Positions 35,130-43,049 of a stretch of 64,000 nt of DNA are shown here, one piece after another. The notes below the pieces were generated by a model, which had not been told where the DNA came from, did no database searches, and saw nothing but the letters and a program-made list of their open reading frames with translations. Both the position numbers and the translations under genes were made by a program. The stretch's first letter is position 1. The number at the start of each line of letters is the position of its first letter. The stretch comes from Ornithinibacillus californiensis (GTDB taxonomy: Bacteria; Bacillota; Bacilli; Bacillales; Amphibacillaceae): assembly GCF_001038485.1 (NCBI RefSeq), contig NZ_LDUE01000063.1, forward strand, positions 124,001 through 188,000, written 5' to 3'.

Positions 35130-36182
35130 ATGGAATTTAACATTGGCCCGCGTATGGTAAAGACGGGTCTTGCGGTCGCATTAACATTGATTGTTACCGA
35201 CCTTCTAAAACTAGATTTAGAGATTGTTGCTGCGATTGCAGCAGTACTAGCAATGCAACCATCCATCATGAGATCATACGCTTATATAAAAGAAGTAGTT
35301 ATTTCTAACAGTATTGGAATAATCTTTGCATTAGGTGGTTATTTCCTAATAGGTAGTCATCCACTTTCAGTTGGGGCAGTTGTGATCATGTCAATTGCTA
35401 TTAATATCAAACTTGGTCTTACCAAGACTGTAAGTTTAACAGTGTTAACAATTATAACAATGATGCTTGGTGGAGAAGATGGAGTAAGTTATTGGTATAT
35501 AATCGAAAGGCTATCTTTAGTTGCTATTGGGGTATTAGCAGCTTTTATCATCAACGCTCTAGTAATGCCGCCAGACCACAAAAAAATCCTATTTAATTTA
35601 ATAAAAAGTGCTAGTGAACAAACAAACTTTTTACTACGAGTAATCTCAAATAAAACAATGAGTGTACCACAAATGCGAGCTGAGGATAAGGAAGCAGAGA
35701 AACTTATTAATGATGCAAAAAATTACTATGAAATTATATCGGATGAACGCAATCGTTTGTTTATTCGCAAACGACTTAGTTTCTTTCGTAGCATTATTAT
35801 CTACAAACATATGATTCAAGTGCTAGGTAAAAAACACACCTTAATACGAGAGTTAGAGAAAAATATTAATGAAATTGAACTGATGCCAAGTAATAAATCA
35901 TATTTGATTAAAAAGCTTGTACAAGAAATTAACGCTTATAGTGAAAATATTCTACTACTTTATGAAGAGAAAATTATATTAGATAAAGATCTGCAAAAAG
36001 AAACAAAAGCAGCTATGCAAGTAACTATTAATAATTTGATTGAGGAATTACAAGGGGCTGAATTTTCTAAGTGGGCGATTGTATTTCCTATAGCAAATAG
36101 TATAATTGAGCTTTTTTTCGAGCTAAATAAACTAGAACGTTTCGTGCGGTTGAAAGAAAATAGAGATAAATCTTCAATGTAA
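35130..36182 (+). CDS. Aromatic acid exporter (ArAE/FUSC) family membrane protein
   Basis: 350 residues. The N-terminal half has about six helices (from VKTGLAVALTLIVTDLL, then MQPSIMRSYAYIKEVVISNSIG, to IGVLAAFIINALVMPPDH). The C-terminal half is a cytosolic helical domain (about 160-345) rich in charged residues. This is the Bacillus-type aromatic acid exporter family (YgaE-like). Export of aromatic acids is inferred from family. ATG 35130 is chosen because TTGAGGTG lies just before it. Confidence 0.8.
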   Translation: MEFNIGPRMVKTGLAVALTLIVTDLLKLDLEIVAAIAAVLAMQPSIMRSYAYIKEVVISNSIGIIFALGGYFLIGSHPLSVGAVVIMSIAINIKLGLTKTVSLTVLTIITMMLGGEDGVSYWYIIERLSLVAIGVLAAFIINALVMPPDHKKILFNLIKSASEQTNFLLRVISNKTMSVPQMRAEDKEAEKLINDAKNYYEIISDERNRLFIRKRLSFFRSIIIYKHMIQVLGKKHTLIRELEKNINEIELMPSNKSYLIKKLVQEINAYSENILLLYEEKIILDKDLQKETKAAMQVTINNLIEELQGAEFSKWAIVFPIANSIIELFFELNKLERFVRLKENRDKSSM

Positions 36183-36186
36183 GAAG

Positions 36187-36219
36187 AGGATATCTTGGGT
36201 AGTCAAGGTATCCTTTTTT
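36187..36219 (+). terminator. Terminator of the ArAE-family gene
   Basis: A stem AGGATATCTT/AAGGTATCCT (one G-T pair, 8-base loop) is followed by T6. Confidence 0.8.
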
Positions 36220-36236
36220 GTTCAGTAAATTTCGAC

Positions 36237-36575
36237 TTACATAGAATATATTTCTTCCAGGTATGCTCTTATCGTCGCTAATTCTATTAATGATTGTGTA
36301 GTATCTTGTTCATTAATGGATGCAATTAATCGTTCTAAACTCTCATGTAAACCTTCATATTCATTTTCATCCCCAAGTAACTGTAGTTTCCAAATATTCT
36401 TTTCATAGTAACTTTGAAATTCATTTAAGTAAGCATCAGTAGATTTCCAATCCTCTTCTTTAACAACTTGTTCAATATCCTCGATTTTATTAAAGAAGTG
36501 TTCACCGGCAATGGGTTTATTACACGCAGTTAAAATTAACAGAAAACCGAAAAGGATAAAGAATTTTTTATTCAT
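36237..36575 (-). CDS. DUF4363-like lipoprotein
   Basis: 112 residues. The signal peptide ends in lipobox LTAC (Cys18). The mature part is a helical, acidic domain (NKIEDIEQVVKEEDWKSTDAYLNEFQSYY) of the DUF4363 type. DUF4363 genes often neighbour DUF421 genes; here they are divergent with a shared promoter gap of 90 bases. GGAGGGTAC on the minus strand gives the ribosome binding site. Function is unknown. Confidence 0.75.
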   Translation of the reverse strand: MNKKFFILFGFLLILTACNKPIAGEHFFNKIEDIEQVVKEEDWKSTDAYLNEFQSYYEKNIWKLQLLGDENEYEGLHESLERLIASINEQDTTQSLIELATIRAYLEEIYSM

Positions 36576-36664
36576 AAGTACCCTCCATGTTGTATGTTAT
36601 TTCTAGAATGTCCAATACTATAAAATGCTTACATATATTTCAAAAATAGTATGGAGGATAGCAA

Positions 36665-37525
36665 GTGCCTGAATATATTCTAACAATTATTCGCTCGTTG
36701 ACGGCTTTTGGGATTTTATTAATAATGGCTCGTATAATGGGTAAAAAACAAGTTTCCCAGTTAACATTCTTTGATTACTGTGTTGGAATAACCATTGGGT
36801 CCATTGCTGCAAGTATGGCTGTCGATCAGGGGATTAAAATGTCAAATGGCGTAATTGCACTTATCTTATGGGGGGGTATTCCATTAATCTTAGGTTATTT
36901 AGGAATGAAGTCCAAAGTATTTTTAACTATTACTGATGGTCGGGCGGATGTGGTGATTGAAAAAGGGAAGATAATGGAGAAGAACTTGCGAAAAAATCAT
37001 ATGGCAGTTGAGGAATTACTACTATTATTACGTGAGAAGGATATATTTAAATTGGAAGATGTTGAAATGGCAGTGTTTGAAACAAATGGTCAATTAAGCG
37101 TTCTTAAAAAGACAGAAGTGCAACCTATCACACCACAAGATGTAGGATTGAAATTGGAACAAGAGCATGGGCCAACTATTGTGATATCAGATGGTCAGAT
37201 TATGAAGAATAGTTTAGCGAAATTAGGATATTCCAGAGAATGGTTACTAGGGGAAGTCCAAAAGCAGGGGGCACTAGATATTAGTGATGTCTTTTTGGCT
37301 CAAGTGGATTCGAAAGGAAACCTTTTTGTTGACCTCTATGTGGATAATCTAAAGCAAGAAGTGGAAAAACAACGCCCACTAATTGCTTCAACACTTAAAA
37401 AATTACAAGCTGACTTTGAAAGTTTTGCATTACAAACTGAAAATCAGTCTGCCAAACAAATGTACACCGAGCAAGCTAAAAATCTGAAGGGGATTATAGA
37501 TAATATAAATCCTTATTTAAAATAA
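36665..37525 (+). CDS. DUF421-family membrane protein (YetF/YrbG-like)
   Basis: 286 residues. Three N-terminal helices include RIMGKKQVSQLTFFDYCVGITIGSIAASMA, the DUF421 hallmark. A cytosolic alpha/beta domain follows (GRADVVIEKGKIMEKNLRKN..., then VQPITPQDVGL), and then a further conserved domain and a C-terminal coiled helix (about 235-286). Some YetF-type proteins are linked to spore or envelope functions; the role here is unknown. GTG 36665 has GGAGG upstream. A secreted protein gene follows 35 bases later. Confidence 0.85.
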   Translation: MPEYILTIIRSLTAFGILLIMARIMGKKQVSQLTFFDYCVGITIGSIAASMAVDQGIKMSNGVIALILWGGIPLILGYLGMKSKVFLTITDGRADVVIEKGKIMEKNLRKNHMAVEELLLLLREKDIFKLEDVEMAVFETNGQLSVLKKTEVQPITPQDVGLKLEQEHGPTIVISDGQIMKNSLAKLGYSREWLLGEVQKQGALDISDVFLAQVDSKGNLFVDLYVDNLKQEVEKQRPLIASTLKKLQADFESFALQTENQSAKQMYTEQAKNLKGIIDNINPYLK

Positions 37526-37560
37526 AAAGGTATATACGAAAAACAACTAGGAGGTAAAAG

Positions 37561-38016
37561 ATGAAAAGATGGTTAACTACATTAGTTGTAGTTTTGTTCA
37601 TTGTTCTTATTGCTGATAGTAATGTGTTAGCATATGAAGAATCTAAAACCAAATATTTTGGAGTAGGAGCAACGGTAGAGGAAATTGAACAAGCGACTTT
37701 TCAAGTGAAGACGATGGGCGAAAAGTCAGAGGAAGGGTTCATTTATACCCCGGTTCAAATCAAAAAAGGTAAAGATATGACATTTAAAGTGACCTTGCAA
37801 GGGGATGGAACAGTTTTTCTGAAATTGGTAGAAACGGATTCTAAAGGCAGATTTATAAATGAACACACTACTCCAATGATTTTATTGACTAGTGATTGGA
37901 AAGCGTATAAGCTTCCAGCTACGTTGAATGAAAAAACTGCACAGATCGATACTCTAGTTATAACAGGTGGTAAGCAACAAATGAACTTTATGTTCCGTGA
38001 CGTAGCTGTTGAATAA
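37561..38016 (+). CDS. Secreted protein of unknown function
   Basis: 151 residues. It has a Sec signal peptide (residues 1 to about 24, ending SNVLA) and a mature domain of about 125 residues rich in beta-strand-like segments (MTFKVTLQGDGTVFLKLVET, IDTLVITGGKQQMNFMFRDV). The pattern looks like a carbohydrate-binding or jelly-roll fold, but no family is certain. AGGAGG precedes the ATG. It probably shares an operon with the DUF421 gene. Confidence 0.7.
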   Translation: MKRWLTTLVVVLFIVLIADSNVLAYEESKTKYFGVGATVEEIEQATFQVKTMGEKSEEGFIYTPVQIKKGKDMTFKVTLQGDGTVFLKLVETDSKGRFINEHTTPMILLTSDWKAYKLPATLNEKTAQIDTLVITGGKQQMNFMFRDVAVE

Positions 38017-38017
38017 T

Positions 38018-38053
38018 AATAGAGGTACGAATATTGGATTCGTTTCCTCTATT
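38018..38053 (+). terminator. Probable terminator after the DUF421 operon
   Basis: AATAGAGG pairs with CCTCTATT, and an inner ACGAAT/ATTCGT pair extends the stem with a small internal loop. The T run is short. Confidence 0.6.
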
Positions 38054-38227
38054 GTTTTAAATTAATATAGATTTATACCGCAATTAATATTGTAAACCTT
38101 TAGGAATAAAGAACTTCACTTAATTAATATTAAAACCTATCTTAGGCAAAATTTAATAAAATCTGGCTATTACTGTCAAATTTATGGTATTATTTTACTA
38201 TAAAATGACTAAATTCGAGGTGGGACT

Positions 38228-39472
38228 GTGGAGGTTTATGTTGCCAGGCAACCGATTTTAACTAGAAAGCAAGAGATATTTGCTTACGAGTTACTATACC
38301 GTAGTAATAAACATGACAATTTATATTCAAATGGTGATTTTGATCAAGCCACCTCAGAAGTAATTAACAGTTTATTGCAAATAGGTATCGAAGAAATAAC
38401 CGAAGGAAAACCTTGCTTTATTAATTTTACGGAAACATTACTAGAAAATACTTTTCCTACTTTCCTGCAGCCAGAATTAATGGTTATCGAAGTATTAGAA
38501 ACGGTTAGACCGACAGAAAGAATCATCGAAAATTGTAGAATATTAAAAGCTCAAGGGTATAAAATTGCTCTTGATGATTTTGAATTGCGAGATAATGATC
38601 CTTATTATTGGAAGCTTATTGAATTAGCGGATATTGTTAAAATTGATGTACAAAAAAGTAGTCGATTAGAACAACTGAAGATTATGAAAGCGCTAAATAA
38701 GTATAATATGATCTTTTTAGCAGAAAAGGTTGAAACCAGAGAAGAATATGAGCAATGTTTAAAAGATGGGTATACATTTTTTCAAGGATATTTCTTTAGT
38801 AAACCAGTAATATTAAGAACAAGTGATTTACCTATTTTAAATCATAACTTATTTGTAATTATTTCGGAGCTTTCCAAGGAAGAGCCAGATATAGATAAAT
38901 TAACTACTTTTATTGAATCTGATGTTTCTTTATCTTATAAGCTTCTTCGTTTACTCAATTCTCCTGCTATTGGCCTTGTCTATAAAATTAAGTCAATTAA
39001 GCAAGCAATCGTATTACTTGGGTTAATTGAGCTCAGAAAATGGGTGTATGTCTTGTCATTTCGTGAACATCTTAACAAAACCGATTTTATTATGGAAGAA
39101 GTAATTAAACTAAGTCTAACTAGAGCGAAAGCAAGTGAGTTAATTAACATATCTATTGGTAAGAGAAGTCAGAGTTCAAGTGCTTTTATTGCGGGGCTAT
39201 TCTCTCTGGTAGAAACTATTTTTAAACAACCATTAGGACAAATATTAAATAAGTTACCACTTGATCAAGAGATTAAGCAGACCCTTTTAGGAGAAGAGAC
39301 TTCTTTAACCCCTGTGAAGGATCTAGTTTTTGCTGCAGAAAAAGGGGAATGGTCTGAGATAGATCGTATTGTCTTGGAAGTTGGATTAAATGGCGATAAA
39401 TTCAGTGATTTGTACAAACAATCAATTAAATGGGCAAAAGATGTTCTAGTTGGTACGGAAGCGTTGAATTAA
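38228..39472 (+). CDS. yuxH: EAL-HDOD signalling protein, YuxH-like
   Basis: 414 residues. The N-terminal EAL-type domain (1 to about 200) has the motif as YELLYRS instead of EAL, plus INFTETLL, ALDDFELRDND, VKIDVQK and AEKVET..QGYFFSKP. The C-terminal HDOD domain (about 205-400) has ESDVSLSYKLLRLLNSPAIGL. With the catalytic motifs partly altered, cyclic-di-GMP hydrolysis is uncertain and the protein may act as a sensor or scaffold. B. subtilis YuxH has the same architecture. GTG start with GAGGTGGG upstream. It stands alone. Confidence 0.85.
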   Translation: MEVYVARQPILTRKQEIFAYELLYRSNKHDNLYSNGDFDQATSEVINSLLQIGIEEITEGKPCFINFTETLLENTFPTFLQPELMVIEVLETVRPTERIIENCRILKAQGYKIALDDFELRDNDPYYWKLIELADIVKIDVQKSSRLEQLKIMKALNKYNMIFLAEKVETREEYEQCLKDGYTFFQGYFFSKPVILRTSDLPILNHNLFVIISELSKEEPDIDKLTTFIESDVSLSYKLLRLLNSPAIGLVYKIKSIKQAIVLLGLIELRKWVYVLSFREHLNKTDFIMEEVIKLSLTRAKASELINISIGKRSQSSSAFIAGLFSLVETIFKQPLGQILNKLPLDQEIKQTLLGEETSLTPVKDLVFAAEKGEWSEIDRIVLEVGLNGDKFSDLYKQSIKWAKDVLVGTEALN

Positions 39473-39486
39473 ATAATTATTTATTA

Positions 39487-39520
39487 AAAACTTTGTTATT
39501 TCTATAAACAAAGTTTTTTT
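39487..39520 (+). terminator. Terminator of the EAL-HDOD gene
   Basis: The 11-bp stem AAAACTTTGTT/AACAAAGTTTT is followed by T. Confidence 0.8.
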
Positions 39521-39542
39521 AGTTACTCCTTTCAATCATAAT

Positions 39543-39584
39543 AAGAAAACTAACACATTTTTATATAGTTGTGTTAGTTTTCTT
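39543..39584 (-). terminator. Terminator of the 55-residue minus-strand gene
   Basis: A 14-bp perfect stem (39543-39556 with 39571-39584) lies just past the TAA at 39589. Its short T stretch lies on the minus-strand side. Confidence 0.75.
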
Positions 39585-39588
39585 AGGG

Positions 39589-39756
39589 TTAGGATTCACT
39601 ATTGTCATGATTCCAATAAGTATCTTGATTGCTAACAGGGCATTGGGGGAATAAATCTTCCTTGTTTAGCGTTGCTTTTGCACCTGATTGGCAAATGTAG
39701 GTACCTTCTACAGGTACTCCCTGACCAGTACGGTATTCGCTTAAATTTTTTTCCAC
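39589..39756 (-). CDS. Small protein with two cysteines, YjzC-like (55 aa)
   Basis: GTG 39756 has AGGAGGTG 6 bases upstream, a very strong site, and a terminator follows its stop. The 55-residue product reads MEKNLSEYRTGQGVPVEGTY, then ICQSGAKATLNKED, FPQCP and a Trp/His/Asn-rich tail. The layout (GTYxC, about 15 residues, LFPxCP) resembles a half-lost zinc ribbon or the YjzC family of small bacillary proteins. Only two of four possible Cys remain. The function is unknown. Confidence 0.75.
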   Translation of the reverse strand: MEKNLSEYRTGQGVPVEGTYICQSGAKATLNKEDLFPQCPVSNQDTYWNHDNSES

Positions 39757-39961
39757 AAGAACACCTCCTAATTTAGTATCACCAATTAGAGTTTTCTTTC
39801 CCCATAAATAAAATCTTAATGTAGTTGTACAGACACAACTTCATTAAGAGTACTAGATGTTCGAAATCTATGTGCTTAATATTCTACCTATCTCTAGTGA
39901 ATATTTAGAAACTATAATGTATACTGATAATTAACTTTGGTTGCCGTTAGGGGGTGATAGG

Positions 39962-41233
39962 ATGATTTTATATGAGATAGAACAGAAATTTAAATCGTCC
40001 AAGATTCATAATCTAAGAGAAACAATACGTGAGGAACTATCAAAAAACACAGAACTAAAAGGTCTACCAGCAGGTTCCCGTGTTGCTATAACAGCGGGTA
40101 GTAGGGGGATAGATAATATTGTTGTTATCTTGAGGGAAGTTGTATCCTATCTAAAAGATAAACAATTGTTTCCCTTCATTGTACCTGCTATGGGGAGCCA
40201 CGGTGGAGCAACAGCTGAAGGTCAACTAGCTGTATTGTATCAACTTGGGATTACGGAAGATACAATAGATGCACCAATCAAATCTTCTATGGATGTTGTA
40301 AACCTAGGGGAAGTCACTGGAGAATTACCGGTTTATATGGACAAATTTGCCTATGAAGCAGATGCTATTATAGTCATCAATCGAGTGAAAGCTCATACGG
40401 CTTTCAGTGGCAAAATTGAAAGTGGCTTAAGTAAAATGGTTATGGTTGGATTAGGTAAACAGAAAGGGGCAAGCTTTGTTCATAGTCAGGGTGCAGAACG
40501 AATGGAATATAATATCGTAGAGGGTTCAAAGTTTGCTTTAGAAAATTCACCTATATGCATGGGACTTGCTATCGTGGAAGATAGTTACGAGCAAACAGCG
40601 ATTATTAAAGGGGTATCGAAAGAAAACTGGCATGAAGAGGAAGGGGAGTTACTTAAGCAATCGAAAGATCTAATGCCATCCTTACCAGTAAGTGAGATAG
40701 ATTTACTAATAGTAGAGGAAATGGGAAAAGTTTATAGTGGAACAGGAATGGACCCCAATATAATTGGACGTATAAGAATTGACGGTGTTCAAGAACCAAC
40801 AAACCCGAAGATTAGAAGAATTACAGTATTAGACCTCGCTGAAAAGTCCCATGGTAATGCTCAAGGGATTGGACTTGCAGACTTTACGACTGAGAAATTA
40901 GTTGAAAAGGTAGACAAACAGGTGACTTATATGAACACTATTACTACTACTTTTTTACGTAGGGCAATGTTACCGTTAATATATTCGACGGAGCAGGAGG
41001 CAATCGAACAAGCTTTTTTGAGCCTAGGTCCTAACTTTAAACGGGAGGAGGGAATAATCATTCAAATTGCAAATACGTTACATATCAATCGTTTGATAGT
41101 TTCTGAGTCTGCATTGGAGAAAATTCCCCCTAATGTTGAATATTCTATTATTAATAAATTTAACCTGTCATTTCAGAATGGAGATCTAGTATATAAACTA
41201 TCTAAAAAATATGTAGGGGAGAGTGAAGTATGA
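39962..41233 (+). CDS. LarA-like (DUF2088) isomerase-family protein
   Basis: 423 residues. Motifs of the lactate racemase (LarA) N-terminal family are visible: MGSHGGATAEGQ (about residue 80), VINRVKAHTAFSGKIESGLSKMVMVGLGKQKG (about 138-170) and EEMGKVYSGTGMDPNIIGR (about 255). LarA uses a nickel-pincer cofactor, but no larB, larC or larE gene is nearby. The reaction could be racemisation or epimerisation of a 2-hydroxy acid (inference). ATG 39962 is chosen with AGGGGGTGAT upstream. It overlaps the FAH-family gene by ATGA, so the two work together. Confidence 0.75.
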   Translation: MILYEIEQKFKSSKIHNLRETIREELSKNTELKGLPAGSRVAITAGSRGIDNIVVILREVVSYLKDKQLFPFIVPAMGSHGGATAEGQLAVLYQLGITEDTIDAPIKSSMDVVNLGEVTGELPVYMDKFAYEADAIIVINRVKAHTAFSGKIESGLSKMVMVGLGKQKGASFVHSQGAERMEYNIVEGSKFALENSPICMGLAIVEDSYEQTAIIKGVSKENWHEEEGELLKQSKDLMPSLPVSEIDLLIVEEMGKVYSGTGMDPNIIGRIRIDGVQEPTNPKIRRITVLDLAEKSHGNAQGIGLADFTTEKLVEKVDKQVTYMNTITTTFLRRAMLPLIYSTEQEAIEQAFLSLGPNFKREEGIIIQIANTLHINRLIVSESALEKIPPNVEYSIINKFNLSFQNGDLVYKLSKKYVGESEV

Positions 41234-42105
41234 GATTAGCGACAATATTATACCAAGAGAAAGAACAAGCTTCCATTGTATTTTATGAAGGATTATTACC
41301 AGTAAAACTATTAAACGAGCGACTAAATGTACTTTGGCCAACTGACTTATTTGAACTTGTAAAAACGGAAAAGCTAGAAGCATTAATAGACTTTATTAAA
41401 GAAAAAGAAGAAATGATATTATTGAAAACATCCTCAGACTTAATTCCACATCAAGAAGTAAACTATGGCCCTCTTTATCGTCACCCTGGAAAGATTTGGG
41501 GAATAGGACTAAACTATGTAGAACATGCTTCTGACTTACATGAAGTTGCACCGAATACAGAACCTGCAAGCTTTATGAAGCCTGATACAACGATTATCGG
41601 ACAAGGTGATGCGATAGAAATCCCATATCAATCCTATCGTACTACTGCTGAAGCGGAATTAGGTATTATTATTGGTAAAGAGTGTAAAAATATTGAGCCA
41701 GAGGAAGTTCCGAATGTAATCGCTGGCTATACAACCATTATAGATATGACGGCAGAGGACATCTTGGAGAAAAACCCACGATACTTAACTCGAGCCAAAA
41801 GTTTTGATACATTTTTTAGCTTTGGTCCGCAATTAGTAACGATTGATGAGGTGGAAGATATATCAAAACTACAAGTATCCACTGTTATAAATGGTGAAGT
41901 ACACCGGAAGAATATCGTAGAGAATATGACGTTCAAACCAATGGATTTAGTCTCGTTTCATTCAAAGGTGATGACCTTGAAACCAGGTGACATTATTTCT
42001 ACTGGAACACCTGGAGCGATAAAGGTATCAGATGGCGATGTAGTTGAATGTCACATTGATGGATTTACGAGTCTAGTAAATCCCGTGAAAGACTTAAAAG
42101 TTTAA
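41230..42105 (+). CDS. Fumarylacetoacetate hydrolase family protein
   Basis: 291 residues. The N-terminal part is variable; the FAH domain (about 80-290) has GIGLNYVEHASD, the metal-binding ETAEAELG-like stretch (TTAEAELGIIIGK), MTAEDILEKNPRYLTRAKSFDTFFSFGP and LKPGDIISTGTPGA. Family members cleave or isomerise 2-oxo acids with Mg2+ or Mn2+ (for example HpcE, ureidoglycolate lyase, oxaloacetate tautomerase). Translational coupling to a LarA-like protein suggests a short catabolic pathway for a hydroxy- or keto-acid. Confidence 0.85.
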   Translation: MRLATILYQEKEQASIVFYEGLLPVKLLNERLNVLWPTDLFELVKTEKLEALIDFIKEKEEMILLKTSSDLIPHQEVNYGPLYRHPGKIWGIGLNYVEHASDLHEVAPNTEPASFMKPDTTIIGQGDAIEIPYQSYRTTAEAELGIIIGKECKNIEPEEVPNVIAGYTTIIDMTAEDILEKNPRYLTRAKSFDTFFSFGPQLVTIDEVEDISKLQVSTVINGEVHRKNIVENMTFKPMDLVSFHSKVMTLKPGDIISTGTPGAIKVSDGDVVECHIDGFTSLVNPVKDLKV

Positions 42106-42196
42106 ATAATACTAAGCCTTACGTTTCTTGATATATGTCATAGCTTAATAGGGGTGGCTCTTTATAATAAAGCGAGTAGGTAATGTTGCAATTCAT

Positions 42197-43021
42197 TTGA
42201 AAAAAGACCATGACTTTGCATGGTTAGAAAAAATAGGAACGGTATTTTGTGTGTTCGATCAACAAGACTCTGGCAATATCAGTTTCGGAGTGGAGAAAAA
42301 TGGAGAGAAACGGTTTGTGAAATATGCAGGGGCTAATACTATTCATGCTTCCGTTAATTCTAATATTGCCATACAGAATCTGAAACAATCCGTACCATTG
42401 TATCAAGAATTAAAGCACCCAAACTTGGTAAATTTACTTGAGCATTTTGAGACTAAACAGGGATATGCTTTAATCTTTAATTGGTTCTCTGGGGAAACTC
42501 TTCACAATCACTGGGAATTTCCTCCACCAGATAAATATGAGCACCCGGGTTCATCTTTTTATCGGTTCAAGCAATTATCGGTAAAGAAACGATTAAAATC
42601 TTTTCGGCAGATTTTAGAATTTCATGTTCATGTCGAAAAGAACGATTATGTAGCTATTGATTTTTATGATGGAAGTATTCTATATGATTTCAGTACAGAT
42701 CGGTTAAAGATCTGTGATATCGATCTTTATAGGAAGAAGCCATTCCAGAATTTGATGGGAAGGATGTGGGGATCATCTCGCTTTATGTCTCCAGAAGAGT
42801 TTCAGTTAAACGAATACATTGATGAACGTACAAATGTATTCAATATGGGATGTACTGCGTTCTGCTTAATTGGTAGTGATAGTAATCATTCTTTTGAACA
42901 TTGGGATGCTGGAAGAGAATTATATGAAATTGCTCTAAAAGCGGTCGAGAAGGACCGAGATAAACGATATTCCAGTGTTGAAGAATTCTATACCGAATGG
43001 AAAAAATGGAGCAAAGGTTAA
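42197..43021 (+). CDS. Divergent serine/threonine-kinase-like protein
   Basis: About 274 residues from TTG 42197; the true start may lie upstream, since open, protein-like codons continue in frame to about 42164 and GGGGTGG sits at 42151-42157 with no ATG/GTG/TTG after it. The fold follows protein kinases: an N-lobe Lys (KRFVKYAG), Glu-rich helix, catalytic-loop-like VAIDFYDGSILYDF (His-Arg-Asp replaced by Ala-Ile-Asp and the Asn by Ser), DFG-like CDIDLY, and an APE-like MSPEEF with DERTNVFNMG. It may be a weak or pseudokinase. The 3' end overlaps the prfC terminator on the other strand. Confidence 0.7.
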   Translation: MKKDHDFAWLEKIGTVFCVFDQQDSGNISFGVEKNGEKRFVKYAGANTIHASVNSNIAIQNLKQSVPLYQELKHPNLVNLLEHFETKQGYALIFNWFSGETLHNHWEFPPPDKYEHPGSSFYRFKQLSVKKRLKSFRQILEFHVHVEKNDYVAIDFYDGSILYDFSTDRLKICDIDLYRKKPFQNLMGRMWGSSRFMSPEEFQLNEYIDERTNVFNMGCTAFCLIGSDSNHSFEHWDAGRELYEIALKAVEKDRDKRYSSVEEFYTEWKKWSKG

Positions 43022-43039
43022 ACACATAACCTTTGCTCC
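43001..43039 (-). terminator. Terminator of prfC, inside the kinase-like gene end
   Basis: A 12-bp stem (GGAGCAAAGGTT/AACCTTTGCTCC; 43008-43019 with 43028-43039) is followed on the minus strand by six T (43001-43006). It uses the last codons of the plus-strand kinase-like gene. Confidence 0.75.
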
Positions 43040-43049
43040 ATGGTGATTA

